DNA of 64,000 nt from Zerene cesonia (taxonomy: Eukaryota > Arthropoda > Insecta > Lepidoptera > Pieridae), in the NCBI RefSeq assembly GCF_012273895.1, contig NC_052107.1:3410001-3474000 (forward strand), given 5' to 3'. Under the pieces are notes generated by a model. The model saw nothing but the letters and a program-made list of their open reading frames with translations, searched no databases and was not told the DNA's origin. This document shows positions 1 through 12,758 of this stretch, one piece after another. A program made the translations under genes and the position numbers. Numbering within the stretch: the first letter of the stretch is position 1; the number at the start of each line of letters is the position of its first letter.

Positions 1-1934
1 ACATTCCGATATTCTATACTAACATAATATTAATGAAATCGCCGGTGTTTGCCAGAATTATCTACGCGCCAAACGAAAACACCCTATTTAAGATACCTTT
101 TCGGCCAATAAATGAATAAAACAGCTATTTATCCAACCTCCTGTCGCCCAAGAAGCCCCTTGCATTATTGCCCCTGTATAAATGTTTATCTTATAAACAC
201 TCGGAATTTAAAAGCAGAACAAAAATACGCTAAAAGAAATAGCTGTTAAAATATTTTACTCCCCAGCCTATATTATATGGAGAGCTTTATTCAAGAGCTC
301 TTTAGCAGCTTCTGTTGACAGTCTGCTCTACCAGTGTAAAGCTATCATATTAACTCTTATCGCCCCGTGATAAAGACTAAATTCAGTCGAAAAGTAACAC
401 ATAATAAATCATATGTGGGCATGGACACGCACAGCGCTACCTCATTTACTGATATTCTATAGTAAGCTGGTAGGTGTCGATTCAAAAACTATCGATATAT
501 TTGTACGAACGTAGTGTCGTTACAATATCGATTTATGCGGTACAGATTAATAAGAATAATTTTAATTGTTTTTGGATTTACATCCGATATTCTAATTCAA
601 AGTTTATCTTTTAAACGAAGGGAAACTAACCTAACAATGTAAGAATATTTTAAGCGTCAAAAAAGATGACCTAAGGTGGCTGATGGATTTGGTCATTTGA
701 TTCTATTTTATGCTTTATTACTATATGAATTCATAATCTTTTACATATACACTAGATAAAAAAGAATCGACAGGAGCTAGTGTTCGCTCCAGCACTAGTA
801 AGGCCGGAAACTGGCGGCACATTTTACGATCACTGCAACTGTCCAAGTGCGTCCGTCGGTAATATACGCGACTGTACCTACAGATCTATTGTGAACGTTC
901 GATACAACTGTAACCAAATGTTAGTACACTCGAGTGCAAAATTTGTTCAAATTTTTTTTTTGGTTTTTTTTATGTTTGAGATGGAAAATTGAGATCTCAT
1001 AGTTTATCATTGTTAATTTATAAATGCAGACTTAAGTTAAAGGAGTTTTAATGGTACTTTATGTACTATATCTAATTAACGTTACAAATACCTACAGAAG
1101 TGCTCATTTCAAAATGTATGGGATGAATTAGCTCATACACACATTTAGTTCGTGAAGCATGTTCATATCTAATTACATGTTTAATTGAGATTTAAATATG
1201 AATTGTGAAGAGCTTCGTTCTACAGATATTAATTTATATCAAATATGTTTAATAATTAAGGCATTGTTAGTAAAATATTTACCGCTTAACATTACTATTA
1301 ATTATGTTTTATAAATATATTGATAGGTATCTTTTTTAAGTTCTCCCATTGGTATAATATTTTTAAGTTAATGCTGAAGTAAGTAAGTTTTTTTTTGCTC
1401 TTGTTTCGATGGAGAATGGTGTACATTTGAATAATGTTTTTAAATGTTTATTTATCATTTATAAAACACAATGATATAGAATATACAATAAATGAATTTA
1501 AATAGCTAATCAAGTAAATATCAAATTGTAACACTATTCTTAGTTCATAAGTAACAATTCTAGCCAGAATCAGATCAGCGAGATAATATTTTTACAAAAT
1601 TAGCCTATTTAAAATCCCCGTGGGAATCTAGTAGCGCGCGTTTGAATTATATTAGAGCAAAATTAAATGGACAAGCGAAATAAATCTGTACCCAGCAGTA
1701 CACATTCAATCGAGAGGAGTGGTCTATTGAAACACTGGTCCATGGGAACCATTGATCGATCCCACGGGGCGTGAAAGCCGATATATTATTTGATAACTGT
1801 TGACACCGACGTACACGTCTGTTAGTGAATTTGCAATATTTTTAGGACACTGATAGTCGAGGATATATTATAGTGACAATTCCATAGACAAAGCGTCCAT
1901 CTCGATATATAGAATCGAAATAATAGAGCTGTCT

Positions 1935-2100
1935 TTAGCTTTTGTCCGCGGTTTCACATGTGTTTAATTCGGAGTAGTTTAATAAATTTTATTATACATA
2001 AAAACCTTCCTCTTGAATCACTATATCTATTAAAAAACTCCATCAAAATCCGTTGCGTAGTTGAAAAGATTTAAGATACACATATAATAAATTATGGAAC
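1935..2100 (+). mobile_element. Interspersed repeat fragment (cctcttgaatcac family)
   Basis: tagcttttgtccgcggtttc, aaaaaccttcctcttgaatc, tccatcaaaatccgttgcgt. Copies of the same family lie at 9098-9255 (gcacacggcttcgcatgcgt, cttcctcttgaatcactcta), at 53017-53170, and as a fragment at 57890-57945. Confidence 0.65.
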
Positions 2101-2850
2101 ACATTATTTAAGTTTTGTATAAATTGGTATGTGTAAGTCTGAAATATACAAATATACTGATTATAATATTGCACAATGAACATTTATTGAAGCTTTTAAT
2201 CAACCAAGAATAGCATAAATATTATTGGGAATATTGAACCCAGACTTTCTGTATTGTCGATGTTCTGATAATTTTACATTTCAATTCGTATTGAAATTAA
2301 TTATACAAATATTAAAGCGTCGACAGAAATTGTCGTTATCAGAACCTTGACACTGTTTGTTGGTCAAGAACCTCTCATTATCAAATGTTAATTACCTATT
2401 GCAAATGCGCAATACCTGACCAATGTGTAAATAATTTATGAAAATATTATAATACACAGATCAAAGCAATAGAAGCGAAAAAAGGAATTTAACATCATCT
2501 AATTGATGTATATCAAACCTTGTGATATGTTAATTAAAATTATTATTCCACTGTTTTATTAGAAGTTCAATTAATGGTAAATAGCCACTTTTATTTTGAG
2601 AGAGCTGCAACCCCTAATTGTAAGATTTTCATGGTTATTATGTAGTAGGTAAATTAATGACTAAAAGTATTGTTTGAGACATCGAAAAATAATATAATTA
2701 GAAAATTATCAATGTTCATTACTAATTGAATGGTATGTTTAGTATGTTGTTGCTTATTTGTAAATCTTTGTATATAAATAACTATTGTAGTATTGTTTTA
2801 AGGTATCTTTTTATATCGTCTATGTACTGTTCTTTGACAATAATTAGGTA

Positions 2851-3024
2851 TAGAATTTAAAAACTTTTTAACGGATTTTAAACGCGATTTATTCATTATA
2901 TTATTAACCCGACGTTTCGAACACTTTACAGCGACCGTGGTCACGGGGAGACTGAATAAATCGCGTTTAAAATCCGTTAAAAAGTTTTAATTTCTAAATG
3001 TATAATACTCGCGTAAAATCAAAC
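2851..3024. mobile_element. Foldback element with 14-bp flanking direct repeat
   Basis: Arms 2851-2895 and 2953-2996 are near-perfect inverted copies (core aacggattttaaacgcg). The loop contains cccgacgtttcgaacacttt. The whole is bounded by the perfect 14-bp repeat acaataattaggta at 2837-2850 and 3025-3038, read as a target-site duplication. Related copies lie at 8708-8870, 20538-20590 and 48580-48788. It has no coding capacity; the class is uncertain. Confidence 0.8.
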
Positions 3025-4010
3025 ACAATAATTAGGTATTTTATTTATCCAAAAAAGGTTTATCAAACATTTGCTTTAAATTAACAGATATATCAGCGTC
3101 ATTTTAGATTTTCGTATAACTTGGGTGACCGGATTGAAATTGAATTTTCCCCAAGGTGCGACCCTGACAAATTGATTTCAAGCCCCCTAATCCGTATTTA
3201 TTTTAGATTGCTTTGTATACACATATATGTTACACCTTAGCTATTATATTAATAAGCAATACCTAGTAACGAATTCAGTATTGATTAAAACACTTTAATA
3301 TTGTCCATGTGTTTATATAAGTCGGTCACTAATATAATAAACGATAATACCATTCTTATGGATATTACAAATAAAACATTATTGCTAGTGCAGTGTAGTT
3401 ACCATTATTAGAAATCTAGAAACATATATAATATATCCTAAACTAACTTTTCGCCGTGGCACCACCCGGATAGGCTTTTTATTCGTTATTTATATATGCC
3501 ATCCCTCTCCTATTGTGCTCTTCTAACATTTATATATATGCGACAGTCTGTCTTTTAATGTGTGATTCACATCGAATAAAATGTAATTTATCCCGAGAAA
3601 ACACATTCTCCTTTTTCCCAAAAATAAATTCCTAAATTGTTGAATTTGGGAATGTAATGATGAATTTTGTGTTCTACACTTAAATAATAAACACTCATAG
3701 GTAGACATTATTTTACGTGACAGATTCCAGTACTTTTAAGTACATTGAGCCATTGTGTACAGCCCAAATGGATCACTCATATAATGAATCGGGTTTCCCA
3801 TTGAATTAGCTAAGAGCATCGACGTACATGAAGTCGTACAAAGCTATAAAGTTTAGACGTTGAATTCAAGTTTCGAAGTCTTGCTTTGATACTTGCAGAA
3901 TAGTTGTTCTTTTTATACTTGAGAAATAATCTTTTGCGTAACTCGCGAGTCTAGAGAGTGATTTCGAGAATATAATATTGTTTGTCAATTTACAGGTATA
4001 TATAAAATGT

Positions 4011-4094
4011 ATAATAAATCTTGAAATATATAACGAAGGGTGGCGTTGTATATATAATAAACCTTGAAATATATAACGAAGGGTGGCTTTGTAT
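4011..4094 (+). repeat. Two-copy direct repeat, 43-bp period
   Basis: Units starting at 4011 and 4054 share ataataaa(t/c)cttgaaatat and ataacgaagggtggc(g/t)ttgtat, differing at two bases. The 69-codon frame there only reflects the repeat. Confidence 0.9.
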
Positions 4095-5002
4095 TAAGAA
4101 ATTTATTTCGATTTATATTCCGACTTCGAAAAAACTCAAACATAAATATTTATTTCTTCAACTAGATGCGAATGAACGTAAAAATATATATCTTCTACAT
4201 CTCTCAATCTTTACTCGATATATTCAATGAGTACTACATTTTTTTAATATTTTGTTGTTCTGAAAGCGTATACATTATTTATAATAAATGTACACGAGAA
4301 AGGACGCAACTAAAAGCTAGTATAATCAAATGCTCCATAAATAATGATATTAAATTGTTTTACCCGTCATACCAACTTTCTTCAATATTATTGCTTCTCT
4401 TGACATGGCCTAGCTCCTAAAAAAGTCAGAGCTGTTACGCTGCGTCTAGGTACTACTACTAGTATAGTATTATATTATCTGTGGTACTGCGAAACTCTAC
4501 TAGATATTATCATTATAATTTTATAGATAAGGATTATGTTCTTTGACTATTAAGCATTTTGACAGAACGAATCGTGTGGGTTTTATTTTTATACGGTCAA
4601 ACTATACTATTTTATAACAATATAACATTTTGATATAATTCATATGATATGACATATTTAATTTTTCAATTATATATTATTTGTTTTAGATATTAATTTT
4701 AATTCTAAAACTATTTCTTTTCTTATAAAATTACTCATGAACTTTACTTATTTTACGTTTGTTGCAGAATAAATGATCGGGAAGGTTAATTTGTCATTTA
4801 AAACCGCGCTATCAGCATTTTGCTATCGGGTTTTGTATGTGCCTTTGATGATACTGAAGGGCTCTTAGCGTCTGGCACTTTGTATACGGTTATTTTTGCT
4901 CATTATTAACTGGCCTTTTCCTGGGTTCACCATTGTAGAAAGAGCTATCTATATATCATGCTAATAATTACCTATAATAATATTTATACTAAGTGTGCCT
5001 TT

Positions 5003-5321
5003 GCAAAAAAAGCAGTGGTGTATCAGTGGTGAGAACCTCAGACTTCAAAATCGATAAGTCGGGGTTCGAGACCGTGCGAGCGTGCAGGAAATAAATTGAT
5101 TTTTCAATTTATCTGCGCATGTGGATAACATCACCACTGCTTAAACGGTGAAGGAAAACGTGAGGAAACCGGCAAATCCAAGAATTAAAAAGTTCGACGA
5201 CATGTGACATCTGCCAACCCGCACTTGGCCAGCGTGGTGGATTATGGCCTATGTCCCAGTCCAGTCCCATTATTAGGGAGAGGCCTGTGTCCCAGCAGTG
5301 GGAACATATATGGGCTGATGA
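5003..5321 (+). mobile_element. tRNA-derived SINE, copy 1
   Basis: Pol III A-box-like (tatcagtggtgagaacc) and B-box-like (ggttcgagacc) sequences in the head, a body with gcaggaaataaattgatttt, and the 3' end cccagcagtgggaacatata then tgggctgatgatg. Flanked by a 9-bp repeat, tgtgccttt, at 4994-5002 and 5322-5330. Confidence 0.85.
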
Positions 5322-7160
5322 TGTGCCTTTAAACTGTGCAATAGATGTGTTATAGTATAGGGTGTAAATATCTATAGTTTCCCATACCTTTCCCACAAAT
5401 CAAATAATTACTATTCATACAGACGTCCAGTGGGAGAGAAGACGGCCACACTCGAGAGGAGCAAGACCTTTACTTTATTTTCCCTTAATACTCACGCGTG
5501 GATTCACACGCGTCCCTTTTTGACTTCGGGATGTTATAGAAATAAATAAATTCAACCAGATTTAATAGCAGCTCCGTGTTGATGCCTTTTTCTAAGAATG
5601 TCTAAGAATTTCTAGTAAGAATGCTCATGCATATCTACGGCTTTCAAGGAAAAGGCCGTGGTTTATGTCGGTTTCTTACTGCCTTCAGTATCCTTTTTTC
5701 TACCTTCCTTTTTTCTTTTTTCTACATTATGATCTGTAGTCGAGCAAGTTAACCACTGGTTCAATAAGACAGGCATTGTCATAAGCCGATGCTAAATTTT
5801 CTATCAAATTAAAAAAATAGTATGGCTGCCAAACACAATAGAACTTGATATGGAAGCCTGGCGTGAGATGATAATTTTAAAGTTGGCTTTCAAAAGGCAA
5901 TCTCAGGCCGAGCAGCGCATAAAATACGAACTGTACTTAAATGAACAATTCCGACTCTAAATGGCTAGAAATGGATTATATTGTGGCAGTTTGGTGGAAC
6001 TTTATTTTCTGGTTGAGAATTTGGTGTCGTAGTATTGCCACAGATAACACAGTACACGCCACAGATACACAAGTAGTATTACTAACTAGCGATTATTACT
6101 CTGTTATTCCAAACGTAAAATAAAACAAGAATTTATGACTACACATTACAAAATTTTAAATAATAAATTAATCAAAACTTGCAATTTCAACATACAATGG
6201 TCAACCTAAGAACGGCAAACGTGAACATTAAAATCACATAAAATAATGATTTCACAGCATTCGATGTGTAAAAAAACCAAATCTAGAAAGTAAATATATT
6301 TAATTCTATAATTAAAAGATAAATATGAAGCAGTTGTTGATACATAAAAATTTCCTTAATTTAAAAAAAAATAGTAACAAACCCTTGTTTGTTAATATAT
6401 GAAAAAGTGATAAAACCGTTAAACAATATTTTATTTTAATTTGATTCAAATATAATGAAATCATCATGAAACAAAGGTTTAAATACAACATTTGATACAA
6501 ATGACAGTCTTGCGTAACAAAGCAAACTTTAATTAGGTTTTAAACTCATGAGTCCTTTTAAAATGTATTATTTTTATAATAAATGTATTTCCTTTAATTA
6601 ATAACGTAACAGAGTGTTTAACTTATTTACATACATCAGCGGCAAGAAGATACTTAGAAATAGAATTGCTTTTGCAATTAACGATTTGACGCAAGAAAAT
6701 AGCTCTACGGTTTCCCAGTCTCACTGGAAAATAAACTATAACCATTTGAAATTAAGTCGTTGTTCGTGTGAAAATGTTTTCAAGTTAAATGGAGATGTTT
6801 TATAGGCGCATCAGAAGTAAAGCAGAAAATTATCACACTCAGCACATAGCTGTAATAAATTGAAGGTTTATTTACGCTTCGTAGTTATATTCAATTATGA
6901 ATGTTAAGTTTCTACATATCGTATACTATGACACCGTTTTTATTTGTGTACTGACTAAAAAAGTTTTCAATTAAACATTATAAAGGTGAGGATATCTGAG
7001 TAACGCACTTACGATGTTATTTAATTATTTGATAACTAATACTTTTTACAATATCTTCGAGTGTTTATTAATAAATATTATGTAAAATTTTAGAATAAGG
7101 CCTTTCAGTATTGTATTTCAGTGGCATTGTACTGATATAGACAGTTCTGTTATAAATATC

Positions 7161-7337
7161 TAATATATAAAATTCCCGTGTCACAGTTTTCGTTGCCATA
7201 CTCCTCCGAAACGGCTTGACCGATTTTGATGAAATTTTTTGTGCATTTCGGTTAGGTCTGAGAATCGGCCAACATCTATTTTTCATACACCTAAATGATA
7301 ATAGCAAGGCAGAACAACATTGCCGGGTGCAGCTAGT
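7161..7337 (+). mobile_element. Short interspersed element ending gggtgcagctagt
   Basis: Reads taaaattcccgtgtcacag, ctcctccgaaacggcttgac, ctgagaatcggccaacatct and ends gccgggtgcagctagt. This type is widespread in Lepidoptera and resembles non-autonomous Helitrons (ends in CTAGT); the class is not certain. The frame read through it at 7068-7391 is not a gene. Confidence 0.65.
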
Positions 7338-8707
7338 AGAACTATAAATAAAGCCATGCCCATAAATTATCACATTACAAACAATATGCAATAAAATATA
7401 TATTTAAGATTAGTGTTACTAACGGATTATTAGGTATATTAACTCATTTAAAGCAGATCACACTATCACTCCGTTTGTCATAATGTGTTATTCAAGATTC
7501 TAAATAAAAGCACTTATTTGATTACCAATACTACAATAAAATTACAACAATAAATGGATGTAAGTCAATGAACTAATGGTAATAGAAAAACAGTTTGTTC
7601 TATTGTCCATTTTAAATTTTCCGTATGTCTTCTTTTTCGATACATTCGTGGGCGGATCGAAATAATCCTTCTTGCCATAAAATTAAATCGATAAGCAGTT
7701 TGGTTTCGCTATACAAAAAGGCGTCCTATATCATAATATTGTACTGTCAACGACAGAACTTCGCGCTCCGGTTCCCAGCTGTTATTACGGTGTACCGGAA
7801 TTGAATCAAAGAATTCGTACATTAACAATACACAATATAAAAATCGAAGGTTACTTTATGATCTTTGAGAAATTTCGACGTCGTGAATGATAAAATCTTT
7901 ACTTACGTATACCAACTAGGCGTATATTACAAAACACTAGAAATAATTCATAGCACACGACCCGTTTATAGACCTTTCAGGGAAATAGCTACAATAAGGA
8001 CCAAAAGCAAGCTTGTTATATATTACGTAACATAATGTAATAACTTTTAATTTATAATTCACATATTGTTATGCTCATACAAGTATCAATACACAAGTTT
8101 AGGTTTAGTAGGTAGGTCTTTAGGGAAAGTCGCTTAGTTAATTGAGATTATCGTAGTTTGGAATTTTGATAGAAAGTTTTTATTATTACTTAAAACAGTT
8201 ATAAATATAAATGTATGACTATTCATTAGTACATCAATATAAAGCAATGATTAATCGATGTATATAGAGATAACATTGATATCACTACATAGTATAAAAT
8301 AAAGTCGCTTTCTCTGTCCCTATGTCCCTATGTATTCTTAAATCTCAGGTCCCACCAGCTCCCTTTCCGACTGTGACATAAAAAAAGATTTAAATGTATA
8401 ATAACATCTATTAAACTACTTCGAATTAAATGAATATTAACTATAATAAAATGCTGTTCTACATATTATGAAGTATGTATTTGATTGCTGCTGTGAATAT
8501 TGTTGTGTGCAGTTCGTTTCAATTTTGTCTAACTACGTAGCACACAGACCGCAATAACGTTTGTTAACCTAAACAAACAAATCCTTCATGCGTGAATGTA
8601 GATAGAAAACTAAATGTTTGCACTTCACAACAATTATTAAAAGTTTCCGAATGGAAATTGTGTGGATACAATATAAAATAATAAGAAAAAAACTAGGCAA
8701 ACATAGT

Positions 8708-8870
8708 GTTTTCTTGTGTTTGATTTTACGCGAGTATTATACATTTGGAAATTAAAGACATTTAAACGAATTTTAAAGGCGATTTATACATTATATCATT
8801 AACCCGACGTTTAGAGACTTCGTACATTAATTTAAAATCCGTTTAAATGTAATTAATTTCTAATAATTGA
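8708..8870. mobile_element. Degenerate copy of the foldback family
   Basis: Reads tgtgtttgattttacgcgag, then a diverged inner arm (gaattttaaaggcgatttat), aacccgacgttt, and a right arm aaaatccgtttaaatg. This copy has the outer arm that the 2851 copy lacks on its left. Confidence 0.7.
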
Positions 8871-9097
8871 TTAATTTTTCAAGAACGCTTCATCCGAACT
8901 CATTGTCTGCTAGCAATTACCATATCCACGTAATCGACACACGTAATTAAATATATCACAACATACAAATGTCAGATATTATTGATAACAGGAAGCAGAG
9001 CATAACTGTTCAATAGTCGATACATTTTTCCGTTTTGGCAACGAGTTTTAGCTGCATATCATTGTTATAAAGCATTCTGCCAATATCATTGTGCGTT

Positions 9098-9255
9098 TAG
9101 TAGCTTTTGCACACGGCTTCGCATGCGTTATAATGGGAGTAGTTTAATAGATGTTGTTATATATTATAAACCTTCCTCTTGAATCACTCTATCTATTAGA
9201 AAACCCATCAACATCTGTTTTGTAGCTTTAAAAATCACGGGAAGCGACTTTGCAT
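9098..9255 (+). mobile_element. Interspersed repeat fragment (cctcttgaatcac family)
   Basis: tagcttttgcacacggcttc, aaaccttcctcttgaatcac, ccatcaacatctgttttgta, then gaagcgactttgc. It matches the 1935 copy in motif order. Confidence 0.65.
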
Positions 9256-10612
9256 GAATATGTATCTAGTGATTTATTACATATCATTTAAAAATATACA
9301 GTTTTTACAACTAATCAACTCATCTCTTATATCATATAAAAAATTGTTATTGTATAATACTTTTTTTACTTTCGATGAATTGTTCCGCTATTTTTAGAGT
9401 TGGATATCACCCGATCCAAAACCACTTATTTTCAACATGTGGCAAGTCGGGCCATTTGATCAAAGATTTATTTGATTTAATGATACGAATACAATTTGTT
9501 ACATTTTTTCCTAGGAAATATTGCTGCCAATATGGAGTCGTTGTTTACTCCACTGCAGATTGTTCGAGCGCGAATTAATATGAAAATAAAAATAAATTCG
9601 TTTTAATGGAGTTTGCTAAAGTTTACGCCAATGTTATTTGGAAAGCTTCCGTTTAATTGGTTTCAGCTTGCGAGTGTTTTGTTTTTGAATTTATAATGAA
9701 AACGTTATCCATATTCTTTATGACTTATTTTTAACCGACATTACCAAAAACGAAGGAGGTAATTAATTGGACTTTTTTTGTTAGTTTTGTAACTCGACAA
9801 CTCATTTTATGTATTATCCATTTCAATATATTTATATATTTAAACCTACTTATTAACGTTGTGTTGTACATCTATACATACAGGGTTTTCTTAATAGGTT
9901 TCTCAAATGCAAACTAGATATTTTTGTAACAATAAGCAACTATAAAAATACTACCACTAAATTATTCGGTATTTATAGCCCGTATACATACAAACATGTA
10001 CACACGCGTGTACTGTAGCAATATTGGAGAGATAGCCGTGTTTTGCGAATGAATGTTTATCTCTAAGAAACGCTATTAAGTCAACAGTTACCCATCATAA
10101 TCCGGAACAATCAAAAGCTCTATGCAGTATGCAGTCCGTCAATCGATAGCAATGCGGTGTACTCAGATTAAATTATACGACGAATAACAATTCTGTTTCA
10201 CTAACGCATAAGGATCTGGCGAAATCTCTTCCGTTCAATCAATAAGATGCTTCAGTAGAATTAGATATGAATTTATGTTGAATTCGAAGTGAAATTTAAG
10301 ACTGTCTATTGTCTAAGGCTAATACGTAGTCACGAGTATAGTATGAATGTAAAGTCACTAGAGCGATGACTAGAGAGATGACTGATCTTTTAATTTGCGT
10401 GTACGTAGATCTACAGATCACGATCGACAACTACCGAGAAAGAACATTGAATTGAGTGAGAGTGAAAATGAGTTTTCATGCCAGTAGGAAGGAATAGGAT
10501 CTGTGCCCTACCTAATTTTTTAAGGATAGGCAACAATAGGTAACTAACACTTCAAAACACATAGAACAAGATATATATATAGTGTAAATTTTTGTTATAT
10601 AATAGCGAGTAG

Positions 10613-10765
10613 CTGTGATCACCACTGCACATAAACATTCGCCGATATACAGAAAGGGTTGAAGACTGGAAAGAAGGAATGGACTGGACTGGGTGTGGAA
10701 AAGGAATCGGGTTTCCCCCCCCCCAAATCCTCTACTTCCCCGGTGCGAGCTGGCCTAGTTTGTGT
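10613..10765 (+). mobile_element. Partial copy of the 31982-type repeat
   Basis: gctgtgatcaccactgcaca, actggaaagaaggaatggac, a run of ten C, then ccggtgcgagctggcctagt. It ends at the start of the duplicated block. Confidence 0.6.
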
Positions 10766-10770
10766 ATATA

Positions 10771-12758
10771 CGAACCTTATCTATTATAATTTTCAATGGC
10801 GCTAAAACCGTTTATAGAAAACATGAAGGCATGTACAGGAAAGTTTATGCCTTCAAGTATTAAAATATATACAAGTTAAAAAGAGACTAAATAAAACCTA
10901 TAAATAACTAACCAGGTTACAATGTAGGCCTTGTAAACCACAATGCATGCAAGGTCAGAAATATCTAGGAATACTTCGTGTTTCATTATATTAAAAAGTA
11001 TAGCATAATTGTGTGTGTGTGTGAGTTTTAACATTTATCCAATATGATTTAGGTACGTTACTATTTCAAAATACTTATATCTAAATAACCCTTCTGCATA
11101 TTTATATAAAACTCCATAGGTAATAGTTACATCTTTAAACATCAGAAAGATTTTGTGGATGTATACATTTTGATAAAATTTTGTATGCTCATAAATTATG
11201 ATTTCTAATTATTACCTTTATATAGGCAACTTTTGTACGTCTTGTATTCCCGATGCGGTAGGCAGACGTACATTTGCTCAGATGGCATTGACAAATTGAT
11301 GTTTTAAGAAAGTTAACATACAACTTGAATATACTTATGTGGATAAAAATGAAGTTTGAATACGTTTGTGGATTAATCTTAAGCCAATTGATATGTTTTT
11401 TATTACGTGCCTACCAGCTTTCCAGCCGCGACTTTGCTCGTGCAGTCAAAGATAATTCCCTTCGGAATAATATTTAACCGCGATAAAAATAACCCTCCTC
11501 GCGCTCTCTAGCCTTCTAACTATATTTGTACATTTATATTACAAAATCGTTCCGTTGTGACGTGACAGAAAATCAAAGAAACTAACTTTAGCAGTTATTA
11601 TGTAAAAAAATATGTAATGGGTACCTTACACTGTAGTGGTGGCTCAGTGGTGAGAACCTCGTACTTCAAAATCGATTAGTCAAGGTTCGAGACCGGGCGA
11701 GCGTGCAGGAAATAAATTGATTTTTCAATTCATCTGCACATCGGGATAACATCACCACTGCTTAAAACGGTGAAGGAAAACATGAGGAGGAAACCGGTAT
11801 GTCCATGAATTAAAAGTTCAAAAATTAAAAGTTAAAAGACAACTGCCAACCCGCACTTGGCCAGTGTGGTGGATTATGGCCTGAACCCACATAGGAGGCC
11901 TGTGTTCCAGCAGTGGGAACATATATGGGCTGATGACACACCTTACACTTAATGTGATGCACTTTGCATGCAGCCTGAAACTGTCCTTGTAATTTAGATG
12001 TCCGCCCCGGCTTGTGTACAAATAAAGCATATGTCACTGTGTGAAATTGCAGTTTTCTAATAGTGAAAGAATTTTCGAAATTGGTCCATTAGTTTTTCCG
12101 TGAAAACGTTACAAACATATAAAATATAAAAGTATCCTCTTTATTATTAGTGTTAATTGGATGTGGCGTACGACATGCTTTATATTTACATTTGGGACTT
12201 TTCCGGGATAAAAAGTGTCCGGGATGTTAAAGTATTTAGTCATACATAATTTTATCGCATGCGTTAAGCGTAAAAAGCGATAGATAAGCGTATAAAAAAT
12301 CTAAGGAACGTGTTTATATTGTTGTGATAAAAGCAAATACTAAAGCCCATATAAAACAGGTAGAAAAATAATTAGGTATACAATAATAATATCGCCCTCA
12401 GGGATATTATTATTATCTTTCTCCTTAAAATATATCCTTTATGATTAATTGTGTACTTTTGTAAATATATAATATACAATTCGTTTCTACACATATCGAA
12501 AATATTATGTCTATATTTACTTTTTTATCTTCAAAGGTGTGCTCCATTCGGAAGAAAAAGAATTCTCTCGTTAGTAACATGTTAAAGTGTACTTCAGATT
12601 CAATACAGAAAATATCAGAAGCGGAAATCGAACAACACAAAGTCGACTTTAAATTGGTTTCTTATTACAAAAGTACGCTACGACGATTTCTATATTTCCA
12701 ATTGATGATTTAAGGAACGCAGAGAATATAAATTTGTAGTTTAAAATTGTATTTATCA
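10771..12758. repeat. Duplicated block, left copy, ends at the gap
   Basis: About 98 percent the same by eye as 13759-15719, in the same orientation with offset 2961 over most of the length. Differences are a few single bases and small indels; the left copy has about 36 extra bases near 10822-10858 (catgaaggcatgtacaggaa). It includes SINE copy 2 and its target-site duplications. Confidence 0.95.
11633..11939 (+). mobile_element. tRNA-derived SINE, copy 2
   Basis: Same family: tggctcagtggtgagaacc, ggttcgagaccgggcgagcg and tgggctgatgac. Flanked by the 10-bp repeat accttacact at 11623-11632 and 11940-11949. It lies in the sequence repeated across the 12759 gap. Confidence 0.87.

Larger units (their letters stand above)
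1..10770. other. Gene-free interval with scattered repeats
   Basis: No open frame here reads as a known protein, and all are under about 110 codons. It holds a SINE, a foldback element, several short interspersed repeat fragments (listed separately) and otherwise AT-rich sequence. Slightly GC-richer patches at about 770-910 and 1610-1830 could be regulatory or leader-exon sequence of tok, but nothing proves this. Confidence 0.6.

Noticed and set aside
780..992. 70-codon frame in a less AT-rich patch
   Set aside because: No domain, starts at TTG/GTG-type codon after an AG, and ends in a T-rich run. It could be a leader exon of tok but nothing shows it.
2900..2970. Hammerhead-ribozyme-like half motif in the foldback loop (minus strand reads cgaaac then gtc)
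   Set aside because: The other essential core, CUGAUGA, is not present at the expected place, and I could not fold three stems around it.
5109..5396. 95-codon minus-strand frame
   Set aside because: It lies in SINE copy 1; the peptide matches the SINE translation seen at the other copies.
11818..12037. Pairs of overlapping 70-codon minus-strand frames, repeated at 14779-14998
   Set aside because: They cross a tRNA-derived SINE and its flank. They appear twice only because the block is repeated across the gap.
12507..12713. Acceptor-like tcttcaaag followed by a 60-codon frame with SDSIQKISEAEIEQHKVDF
   Set aside because: It looked like a possible exon and is nearly unchanged in the second copy at 15468. 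But it has no recognisable domain, no clear donor, and its two copies are probably alleles. Not enough to call.
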